A DNA stretch of 5,309 nt from positions 5,468 to 10,776 of the forward strand of contig DGDX01000019.1 in NCBI GenBank assembly GCA_002385665.1. The letters run 5' to 3'. A model generated the notes under the pieces. The model saw only the letters and a list, made by a program, of their open reading frames with translations, searched no databases and was not told where the DNA came from. This DNA is from Firmicutes bacterium UBA3941. Its GTDB lineage: Bacteria > Bacillota > Clostridia > Caldicoprobacterales > UBA3941. Shown here one piece after another: positions 1-5,309 of the stretch. The position numbers and the translations under genes were made by a program. Each line of letters begins with the position of its first letter. Within the stretch, counting starts at the first letter, position 1.

Positions 1-920
1 GCTATACTGCATGCATTGATTTCTTCGGATTCATCCAGGTCTTCCAGCATACCTCGTTTTTTTATCTCTTTCATTGCCATGGTTGCAATGTCCATGAGGC
101 ATATGTCCCTGCCTTCATTCCCGTACACATATTTCCTGGAATTCCTGTACGCATCAAAAATAGGACGAATCTTTTCACTGGCAAACCCTTCCTCAAAATC
201 CACATCTTCCAGTCTGGTCAAAAAGGTGGTATGCCTGCAATGGTCCGACCAATAGGTATCTATCATGCGTAACTCGGTTATGGTAGGGTCCCTCTTCTCC
301 TGATCCTTAAAGTATTTCTGGCAGAAGATTAGGTCATCCATGTCCATGGCAAGCCTTAACTCAGCCATCAGCCTCTCTAACCCCTCATGCGAAGCATCTA
401 TAAACCCATGGATTATATCTACTTCCCAGGGGATTTGGTATTCTTCTTCCAAAGTTATAGGCTTCTCCATGGGTATCAATCTTGATTCCACTGGATTGAC
501 TATATAATTGATAACCCTATTGTAGTCGGCTTCGTCCAGCTGCCCTTTCAATACCACTATTTTAGCAGTCCTGACCAGGGGAAGATCACCCAAGGTTATA
601 ACCTGGATAGATTTTGCTGTTGCATAAGCTCTTTGATCGAACTGACCCGGAAGATATTGAATCGCCAGGACCTTGTCCCCCTGATCTATAGGTAATTGTT
701 CATGATAGACCGATTCGGCATGGGTAGGTCGAAAAATAATACTACTGACCTTATCAAACTCCTCTTGGGATAATCCCATTATATCATAGCTGTATGCTAG
801 ACGAACGGAATCCAACCCACCTACCCTTAAGTTCTTTTTAAGGTCTTGGTACATGTTCTCGGCTTCTATATTGTATTGGACTTTCTTTTCTAAAATAACC
901 CGCCTTACTCTATTAGGCAT
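1..920 (-). CDS. purL: Phosphoribosylformylglycinamidine (FGAM) synthase, N-terminal 306 residues; runs off the left edge
   Basis: This is the start of the cytosolic purine-biosynthesis enzyme that converts FGAR, glutamine and ATP to FGAM. The frame is open from ATG 920-918 to base 1. The decisive motif lies at residues 211-233: DPTITELRMIDTYWSDHCRH followed by TTF, the signature that begins the synthetase core in single-chain PurL of the Clostridia/Bacteroidetes clade. Residues 1 to about 150 resemble the PurS-like N-terminal domain of that clade (VRRVILEKKVQYNIEAE, then LRVGGLDSVRLAYSYDIMGL at 31-50), and a linker region follows. Such proteins are usually around 1,250 residues, so about a quarter is present. 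The ATP-binding and C-terminal glutaminase parts lie outside the window. AGGGGG six bases upstream supports the start. The gene lies 35 bases downstream of the HD-GYP gene with no clear terminator between, so co-transcription is likely. The family call is very secure; the exact clade is from memory of the motif. Confidence 0.95.
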   Translation of the reverse strand, partial: MPNRVRRVILEKKVQYNIEAENMYQDLKKNLRVGGLDSVRLAYSYDIMGLSQEEFDKVSSIIFRPTHAESVYHEQLPIDQGDKVLAIQYLPGQFDQRAYATAKSIQVITLGDLPLVRTAKIVVLKGQLDEADYNRVINYIVNPVESRLIPMEKPITLEEEYQIPWEVDIIHGFIDASHEGLERLMAELRLAMDMDDLIFCQKYFKDQEKRDPTITELRMIDTYWSDHCRHTTFLTRLEDVDFEEGFASEKIRPIFDAYRNSRKYVYGNEGRDICLMDIATMAMKEIKKRGMLEDLDESEEINACSI

Positions 921-926
921 AACAAT

Positions 927-932
927 CCCCCT
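927..932 (-). promoter_or_regulatory. Ribosome binding site of purL
   Basis: The minus strand reads AGGGGG, then a six-base spacer ATTGTT, then ATG. This is a strong Shine-Dalgarno and fixes the purL start. It lies inside the short gap after the HD-GYP stop codon, so purL has its own translation signal even if it shares a transcript. Confidence 0.75.
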
Positions 933-955
933 AAAATTCGGCTATAAGCCTGGTT

Positions 956-2209
956 TTATTGTAATACTATATAGTCAAAGTTCTTCTCCAAGGTTCTAAC
1001 CACATCTCCATCAACCTTATTATCTCTGACCTGCGTCCACAGTATGTCCATTATCTCTTCTTTAGATAAAGCTTTTCTATAGGGTCTGTCCTCTGACAGG
1101 GCTGTGGTTATATCGGCTAATGCCATAATCCTGGAGCCCAGATCCAACTCGTCGCCCTTTAAATGGAAGGGATAACCGCTACCGTCCAGCTTCTCATGAT
1201 GAAAAGCCGCCCAGTCCCGTACCTTATCCATCATATCCAATCGGTCGATTAAATAATAGGTATAATAAGTATGCTGCCTAATAATTCTATATTCATCAGC
1301 AGTTAAATCACCTTTTTTATGGAGAATGGATAAAGGAATAGACAATTTTCCTATATCATGGAGTTCCCCCGCCATTTCCAGCAGGAACAGGTCTTCCTGC
1401 CCCATATTCAATTTTTCTCCCAGTTTTCTCGCAATAGAGGCTACTCTTTTAGAATGAATATGGGTAAATGAACTCTTTCTATCCACTATACTGGCGCATA
1501 ACTCGGCTAGCTGTCGTATGTCCTTTTCAACCGCTGTTCTATAGTCGTCAAAACCCTCTAACCATAACTTGCCTAACATATATTGGTTATCAATATCCAA
1601 CCAAAATGATTCCCTATTTGACAGATCAAAAAATGTACGTACTATTTCGGGATTGAACATGACACCAGAAAAATCTTTGATTTTACTCTCTATCCTTTCC
1701 TTCTGGGTAAGGATATATTGGTTTTGATCTATCAATACCTCTATCCTGTCCGCCAAACATATTATCTGGGCTTCTATGGGAACGACTTCGCTTACAAACC
1801 TGCCTATATCCTTATACCTTGTATGATGGTGTCTCACAAATGGTTTGATGCCCCTCAATAAATCCACCTTATTCAGGAGTTTCTCTCCTTCTCTACTATG
1901 TTTGGTTATTATATAATCCTCTAAAATAAAATTTCTTGCTTCTCTCTTTAATTCCTCGGTGTCGATACCGATGTCATGAAGTAAGCCGGCCAAAACTATA
2001 GGTAAGGTTTCCTTGCCCGGAAACATCTCTTTAAAAATTCGATAAGCAATATAGGCAACTCTTTCTCCATGACGATAGACACCATATTCCAATAGGTCAA
2101 CGGCTGTCGAAACCATGCGAGCCACATTTAAAAGGCTTACCGATACGACATTTTTTTCATTCTCACCCAAGGTTATCCTCTCCATAGGATTACTTAACAA
2201 TATCATCAC
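956..2209 (-). CDS. Two-HD-domain HD-GYP protein, probable cyclic-di-GMP phosphodiesterase
   Basis: A complete soluble protein of 417 residues with two HD-superfamily halves. The C-terminal half is a canonical HD-GYP domain: H252, HDIGK at 284-288, H313, HHEKLDGSGYP at 337-347, and ALADITTALSEDRPYR at 363-378. HD-GYP enzymes of this type hydrolyse c-di-GMP with a di- or tri-metal centre. The N-terminal half keeps probable metal ligands (H47, H78-D79 in LLHDIG, H104, HHH 127-129, D154 in LADR) but reads HHHTRYKDIG where the second half has the GYP motif, so it may be regulatory, dimerising, or act on another substrate. I see no signal peptide, membrane segment, GAF, PAS or receiver domain. The frame opens at GTG 2209, but ATG 2206 is the likelier start because AGAAG lies five bases before it. 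The gene is followed after 35 bases by purL. HD-GYP identity is secure; activity and substrate are inferred. Confidence 0.93.
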   Translation of the reverse strand: MMILLSNPMERITLGENEKNVVSVSLLNVARMVSTAVDLLEYGVYRHGERVAYIAYRIFKEMFPGKETLPIVLAGLLHDIGIDTEELKREARNFILEDYIITKHSREGEKLLNKVDLLRGIKPFVRHHHTRYKDIGRFVSEVVPIEAQIICLADRIEVLIDQNQYILTQKERIESKIKDFSGVMFNPEIVRTFFDLSNRESFWLDIDNQYMLGKLWLEGFDDYRTAVEKDIRQLAELCASIVDRKSSFTHIHSKRVASIARKLGEKLNMGQEDLFLLEMAGELHDIGKLSIPLSILHKKGDLTADEYRIIRQHTYYTYYLIDRLDMMDKVRDWAAFHHEKLDGSGYPFHLKGDELDLGSRIMALADITTALSEDRPYRKALSKEEIMDILWTQVRDNKVDGDVVRTLEKNFDYIVLQ

Positions 2210-2255
2210 TTCTTCTTTATAAATTCCAATTTACCTTCGTTTTTTTCATGTTCTT

Positions 2256-2284
2256 AGAATATCATATTTATAGGGTAATTTCCA
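2256..2284 (-). promoter_or_regulatory. Candidate sigma-A promoter for the HD-GYP gene
   Basis: On the minus strand, TGGAAA (2284-2279, four of six matches to TTGACA) is followed by a 17-base spacer and TATTCT (2261-2256). TGA directly before the -10 makes it an extended -10 element. Transcription would start near base 2250 and give a leader of about 40 bases, which is a sensible position for this gene and for the possible HD-GYP-purL transcript. Read by eye only. Confidence 0.4.
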
Positions 2285-2291
2285 TTTTTTT

Positions 2292-2321
2292 TTGCTTTAG
2301 CCCGTTGCACTAAAGTATAAT
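2292..2321 (+). promoter_or_regulatory. Candidate plus-strand sigma-A promoter, back-to-back with the HD-GYP promoter
   Basis: TTGCTT (2292-2297) is followed by an 18-base spacer and a perfect TATAAT (2316-2321). The -35 box matches consensus in only three positions. If real, transcription starts near 2328 and would leave a leader of about 480 bases before the repeat-protein gene. An inverted repeat fills the spacer. Confidence 0.28.
2295..2315. repeat. Inverted repeat CTTTAG-N9-CTAAAG
   Basis: CTTTAG (2295-2300) and CTAAAG (2310-2315) are exact inverted copies around a nine-base loop. A wobble pair and one more pair could extend the stem to eight. No T-tract follows on either strand, so it does not look like a terminator. 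Its position between the -35 and -10 of the plus-strand candidate promoter would suit an operator. Confidence 0.35.
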
Positions 2322-2340
2322 CTACCAGTAGAGAAATGAT

Positions 2341-2366
2341 CAGTATAGTGTACTGTACCTATAGGT
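2341..2366. repeat. Two adjacent small dyads: CAGTA-N5-TACTG and the palindrome ACCTATAGGT
   Basis: CAGTA (2341-2345) pairs with TACTG (2351-2355), and two bases later comes the perfect 10-bp palindrome ACCTATAGGT (2357-2366). They lie upstream of the HD-GYP promoter candidate and downstream of the plus-strand TATAAT. They may be protein-binding sites, but dyads this short also arise by chance. Confidence 0.22.
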
Positions 2367-2412
2367 TCCTAAAAAAAATATACAAAAATACACCTGAATC
2401 TTTATTCATTCT

Positions 2413-2443
2413 TTGAATTTTAAAAATTACAGTTTGGTATATA
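2413..2443 (+). promoter_or_regulatory. Weak candidate promoter with extended -10
   Basis: TTGAAT (2413-2418) is followed after 19 bases by TATATA (2438-2443), preceded by TGG, which fits an extended -10; the overlapping TATAAT at 2440-2445 lies 21 bases away. The spacing is longer than ideal. It would give a leader of about 355 bases for the repeat-protein gene. Confidence 0.25.
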
Positions 2444-2624
2444 ATATTGAATGGGTATTTGTATTTGCGATTATTGAGTGTTTTTGTTGGATAAAGTAAA
2501 AAATGCCCTATGGGGGTTACAAAAGATCTAAATTGTCAGCATTATCCCTAGCTTAATCTATTATACAAATTGAAAATGTAGCCAGCCATATAAAAAATCA
2601 ATAAACCGAAGTTGTTCGTATTAT

Positions 2625-2646
2625 AGCATTACCAATTGGAAATGCT
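2625..2646. promoter_or_regulatory. Near-perfect 22-bp palindrome, candidate operator
   Basis: The sequence runs from AGCATTACCAA to TTGGAAATGCT with ten of eleven base pairs complementary around the centre at 2635/2636. Only A2631/A2640 do not pair. It has no loop and no T-tract, so it fits a dimeric regulator's site better than a terminator. It lies about 160 bases before the repeat-protein start, just after a TATTAT (2619-2624) that could be a -10, although no good -35 goes with it. The cognate regulator is unknown. Confidence 0.45.
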
Positions 2647-2647
2647 T

Positions 2648-2709
2648 AACTTCCCTATTGATATACATTGTTTTTTGGTTAAGAAGAATACATTAGTAAA
2701 ACTTCCCTA
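2648..2709 (+). repeat. 10-bp direct repeat AACTTCCCTA, two copies
   Basis: AACTTCCCTA occurs at 2648-2657 and again at 2700-2709, with starts 52 bases apart (close to five helical turns). The first copy begins two bases after the 22-bp palindrome. Most of the second lies in the loop of another inverted repeat. It may be a paired binding site, or chance in AT-rich DNA. Confidence 0.3.
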
Positions 2710-2720
2710 CTAAATTTTTT
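2693..2720 (+). other. Weak hairpin followed by a T-run, possible attenuator
   Basis: TTAGTA (2693-2698) pairs with TACTAA (2708-2713) around a nine-base loop, followed by AATTTTTT (2713-2720). The layout resembles an intrinsic terminator, but the stem has a single G-C pair and would be weak. If it works it would attenuate transcription about 85 bases before the repeat-protein start; it may equally be an operator dyad. Confidence 0.2.
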
Positions 2721-2750
2721 ATTGGTTTTTCTATTATGACGTCACCAATA
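2720..2750. repeat. Inverted repeat TATTGGT-N17-ACCAATA enclosing TGACGTCA
   Basis: TATTGGT (2720-2726) and ACCAATA (2744-2750) are exact inverted copies. The 8-bp palindrome TGACGTCA occupies 2737-2744 at the right arm. ACCAAT also forms part of the 22-bp palindrome upstream (2631-2636), so a shared recognition motif is possible. Confidence 0.25.
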
Positions 2751-2790
2751 TAGCTGGGTAGTATGTATGGTAATAAAAAGTTCGAATATG

Positions 2791-2797
2791 AGAGGAG
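2791..2797 (+). promoter_or_regulatory. Strong ribosome binding site that selects a TTG start
   Basis: AGAGGAG (2791-2797) stands eight bases before TTG 2806-2808 in the frame of the repeat-protein gene. Two in-frame ATGs lie further upstream (2767 and 2788). Neither has a comparable Shine-Dalgarno, and the site itself overlaps the codons just after ATG 2788. I therefore place the start at TTG. Confidence 0.65.
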
Positions 2798-2805
2798 AAA
2801 CACTT

Positions 2806-5290
2806 TTGAGTTTTTTGTCGGTAGAGCAAACCCAAATGTTTGATGATATAGATGAGGTTATAGAGATATTGACTAGAAAGGATAGGACTTCACGCCCTCC
2901 TTCTTTTTTGTGGGGCAAAGTAAGTAAGAGGGTGCACGCCCTGTTACTGCAGATGGTAGCTAAGGAATTAGGCCTTCCCAACCCGCGTTTCATAGCATCA
3001 AAGGATCTGGAGAAGCACCGCTTTAAATTTCTTGATGGCCATCCCTTAAATGGCCTCTATTCGTATTATAAAAACAATTTTCCAAGAAAAAAAGGTGTGC
3101 ATATATTGGTCAATGTTTGTGATGAACTGGGTATACCAGAGGTAAGCGTTGACGAATGGATTACCTTTATCAGCAACAATAATATTTTTTCATGGAAAAA
3201 TATTCCACGGATTGCAAAGAGAGCAATCCTGATAAAAGCCTGTGATGAGCTAAATTATGCCCATCCCATTTTCTTTAGGCATGAAAACTTTTCCCATAGG
3301 TTTAACTTCCTAAATGGCCGTACCCTTACCGGATTTTACAATTACTATAAAAACAAATACGATGACATCAGGGGTAGCACCATAATAAACATGTGTAAGG
3401 ATCTGGATATAGAAATTACAGAGGAGGATTGGATATCTTATATAACCGACCCATCTATCAGTATCTTTTGGGATGTGGTACCCCACGACATTATTCGAAA
3501 TATACTGTTTCGGGTTGCAAAAATGTTAGGCTATGATAATCCCAGAATGATGTCGACAGACGATCTCAAAATCAGCATCCCTTTTTTGAAAGGCATGAAC
3601 CTTTATAGTTTTGCATCAAGATTCTTTAAGCTGGATCGGGGAGGAATAAGCAGTATAGACTATATCTGCGATGTATATGGAGTACCGGAGCTGAGCTACG
3701 ACGAATGGATAAGCTTAATTTCTAACCAACAGAATTTTAAGTGGGAATCCGTACCCGAGCCCTATATAGGGCGCATCCTCCAGGAAAAAGCCAGGGAGAT
3801 GGGCAAGAGTAATCCGCGACTCCTAAAACACGAGGATTTGAATACTCCTACTGCATTTTTAAACAATAAGACTCTAGCCGGCCTTCATGCCTCATATGCC
3901 CAAAAAGCTACCAAGGTGGGAATGGATACTGTTTCCTATATTTGCGGCATCTGTGGCATTTCGCCCCTATCGATGGAAGAATGGTTTCAGCTCCTTAAGG
4001 AATCGGATATAAAGATTCCCTGGGAATCTATGCCCAACGATATAAAGAAGGCTATAATAATATCAGCAGCAAGAGAGTTGGGTTTAGAAAATCCCAGGCT
4101 TATGGGATATAAGGATTTTTGTAACACCAGATTTAAATTCTTAAACGGCAAGACCTTAGGTGGACTCTACTATCACTACAGCTCAAAAATAAGGGATCAG
4201 GAGGATATCCCGGTAGTACAGTTCATGTGTAACGAACTTGGGATTGATAGGCTGACTACAAACGAATGGATAGAAATGATTGCAAATTCCAGTGTATGTC
4301 GCTGGGAGAGTGTCCCCTTGAAGGTGCAACGCGAGATCATAATGAAAGCCGCCGTAGAAATGGGTATTTTCCACCCCCGGCTGATGGGCTCAAAGGACTT
4401 TGATTCAGTAAAATTCAAATTTCTTAATAACAAGACCTTGGCTGGATTGTATTCTTACTACAGCACAAAAGTAAAGACCGACGATGTCAGAGTAATCGAC
4501 CTAATTTTTGATACCCTTAATATTCCACAGATAGACATCAACCCAAAAACCGGTCGGTTAACCACTATTGATAGTGTAGGACATCGTAAATATTTCGATA
4601 GCCTGGCCAATATAAGGGAATTTTTCAATACCTACCTTAAGTATTTTGATTTGAAGAGTCTTTTAAGGAAGCATGTCATGCTAAAGAATGCTCGCAAGGC
4701 TGGCATCTACAGACGGGGCCTGGTCACCATATTAGCACCTTTAAATCGAAGGGAATATGTGGACTTTGTATATGAAATATTAAAAAATACGCCCCGGGAC
4801 AGCTTCGGCCTTCGAAAGCCCAGGGGATGGGGGGATTATAGGCTGCTAAGATCCGATCTTTACAAGCTGGCGGAACTTGAGGAAGATCCAAACCGGGAGG
4901 TTAATAGAATCGAATTTGCAAACCCGGATCTCGTGGATGTAAGGGATAAGAAGAAAGTAATCCGCGAGCTGATGATGCATATGGATATATTGGATATCAA
5001 GATTAAAAAGTTTCATAAGATAGAATGCGTCTACTTGGTATCCTATAGGGGTTCATATATTTTCAGCATGCCAATATCCTTTTTCCCAGGTGAAGTACTT
5101 ACCTCTAATGAGGGTTGGGAATTCGAGGTTGTCGAGTGCCGGGACAAGAAAACCAACGATGGCTATATAGTTGAGTTAAAGGCCCTGGATAATCCAACAG
5201 AAAAGCAAGTTTCCCAGATTGCTACCCTCGCCAGGGACTCCAATAGCACCATTTTAATGTCCTATTTGGATAGGGTGGTTAGTGCCATAG
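2806..5290 (+). CDS. Large six-repeat protein of unknown function, 3'-truncated by the contig end
   Basis: I do not recognise this gene. The frame is open for 828 codons from TTG 2806 to base 5289; an in-frame TGA at 2737 bounds it upstream, and no native stop appears. Residues 36-579 are six tandem repeats of 91-94 residues, each starting at Trp (36, 130, 222, 313, 406, 500). Residues 580-828 form a different region, basic at first (KHVMLKNARKAGIYRRG at 622-638; GLRKPRGWGDYRLLR at 668-682) and then apparently alternating strand and helix (CVYLVSYRGSYIFSMPISFF at 741-760). There is no signal peptide or membrane segment, so it is probably cytoplasmic. Codon use matches the neighbouring genes. 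Any nucleic-acid-binding role is a guess from the small, W-initiated, basic repeats, which resemble in layout (not shown by alignment) helicase-associated or HNH-associated repeats. The gene is divergent from the HD-GYP gene. The frame continues into adapter bases after 5290, and those codons are not native. Confidence 0.85.
2911..4542 (+). repeat. Six tandem protein repeats of about 92 residues (coding repeat array)
   Basis: Repeat starts on DNA are 2911, 3193, 3469, 3742, 4021 and 4303. From each Trp, [N/H]P lies exactly 23 residues on in all six (NPR four times, HPI in repeat 2, HPR in repeat 6). FL[N/D/K][G/N] is at 38-39, typically followed by KTLAGLYSYY or a variant. A Cys is at 66-69 in repeats 1-5 (Phe in repeat 6), and [E/D]W at 79-82 in repeats 1-5. 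Trp is followed by V/I/M-P in repeats 2-6 (WESVP in 4 and 6). Repeats 1, 2, 5 and 6 are most alike. Repeat 3 (FLKGMNLYSFASRF) has lost much of the central motif, and repeat 6 lacks the final Trp. DNA identity between copies is low, so the duplications are old and selection has kept the fold. Confidence 0.85.
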
Positions 5291-5309
5291 CTGTCTCTTA
5301 TACACATCT
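5291..5309. other. Nextera/Tn5 mosaic-end adapter left at the contig end (artefact)
   Basis: The final 19 bases are CTGTCTCTTATACACATCT, the reverse complement of the Tn5 mosaic end used in transposase-based library preparation. The match is exact and ends the window, so it is untrimmed adapter rather than genomic DNA. The last codons of the repeat-protein frame (translated AVSYTH) come from it. Confidence 0.96.

Larger units (their letters stand above)
2210..2805. other. AT-rich divergent intergenic region without a convincing gene
   Basis: These 596 bases separate the divergently transcribed HD-GYP and repeat-protein genes. Counting 2221-2760 gives 153 G+C in 540 (28%), while a sampled 60-base stretch of the repeat gene (3001-3060) has 43%. 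I find no tRNA-like cloverleaf, no CRISPR repeats, no riboswitch core that I recognise, and no reading frame longer than a few codons with a good ribosome site. It does contain candidate promoters on both strands and several short inverted repeats, listed separately. The length is large for a simple divergent promoter, so a small RNA, a long leader or a decayed gene cannot be excluded. Confidence 0.7.

Noticed and set aside
16..255. Plus-strand frame of 79 codons opposite purL
   Set aside because: It is antisense to the PurL sequence carrying the DTYWSDHCRHTTF region; its translation has no recognisable features and purL explains the DNA.
1468..1656. Plus-strand frame of 62 codons inside the HD-GYP gene
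   Set aside because: Antisense shadow of the region linking the two HD domains, with no ribosome site or known motif.
2506..2516. CCCTATGGG mini-hairpin considered as part of a c-di-GMP riboswitch
   Set aside because: The three-pair stem lacks the GEMM core, tetraloop and receptor, and no second stem is in place.
2503..2556. A 17-codon plus-strand frame in the intergenic region (MPYGGYKRSKLSALSLA)
   Set aside because: Only a poor GGAT-like site precedes it, and it is too short to support without conservation; it could be a leader peptide but nothing shows that.
2737..2744. TGACGTCA as a CRE-type regulatory site
   Set aside because: That motif is meaningful for eukaryotic bZIP factors; in this bacterium an isolated 8-bp palindrome can be chance.
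2742..2993. Minus-strand frame of 83 codons over the start of the repeat gene
   Set aside because: It overlaps the strong AGAGGAG-TTG start and the first repeat in antisense, and has no family resemblance.
4183..4433. Two minus-strand frames of 63 and 78 codons in the repeat gene
   Set aside because: Both lie antisense to repeats 5 and 6, whose conserved motifs show that the plus frame is the coding one.
2911..4542. CRISPR array or recent DNA-level tandem duplication
   Set aside because: The period of about 275 bases is seen only in the protein; the DNA copies are too diverged and are coding throughout.
5291..5309. Tn5 or another transposon end as a real mobile element
   Set aside because: An exact 19-base mosaic end at the very last base of a contig, with no transposase or target duplication, is library adapter.

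Overview
This 5.3 kb window looks like the end of a contig from a low-GC Firmicute, probably a member of the Clostridia. The evidence is a PurL of the single-chain type found in Clostridia and Bacteroidetes, heavy use of ATA (Ile) and AGG (Arg) codons, purine-rich Shine-Dalgarno sites with GTG/ATG and TTG starts, and a two-HD-domain HD-GYP protein with no membrane or sensor domain. The last 19 bases are the Tn5/Nextera mosaic-end adapter, so the biological sequence stops at base 5290.

Layout. Bases 1-920 (minus strand) hold the first 306 residues of purL (FGAM synthase, purine biosynthesis), which runs off the left edge. It lies 35 bases downstream of a complete minus-strand gene (956-2209) for a soluble protein with a divergent N-terminal HD domain and a canonical C-terminal HD-GYP domain, a probable cyclic-di-GMP phosphodiesterase. 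The two probably share a transcript. Bases 2210-2805 form a gene-free divergent intergenic region. It is about 28% GC by count over 2221-2760, has candidate promoters on both strands, and contains several inverted repeats, including a near-perfect 22-bp palindrome. From 2806 to the contig end a plus-strand gene of at least 828 codons starts at a TTG with a strong Shine-Dalgarno. It encodes six tandem repeats of about 92 residues followed by a C-terminal region of at least 249 residues, and I recognise neither.

How the genes relate. HD-GYP and purL may be linked through nucleotide metabolism or may only be co-transcribed. The repeat protein is divergent from the HD-GYP gene and could share regulatory DNA with it, but nothing in its sequence shows a c-di-GMP-binding motif. 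It is the most novel item here. Its repeats have strikingly constant internal spacing (a starting Trp, [N/H]P(R) 23 residues later, FL[N/D/K][G/N] at 38-39, usually Cys at 66-69, and [D/E]W at 79-82), which suggests a helical, possibly nucleic-acid- or protein-binding array. That role is inference only.
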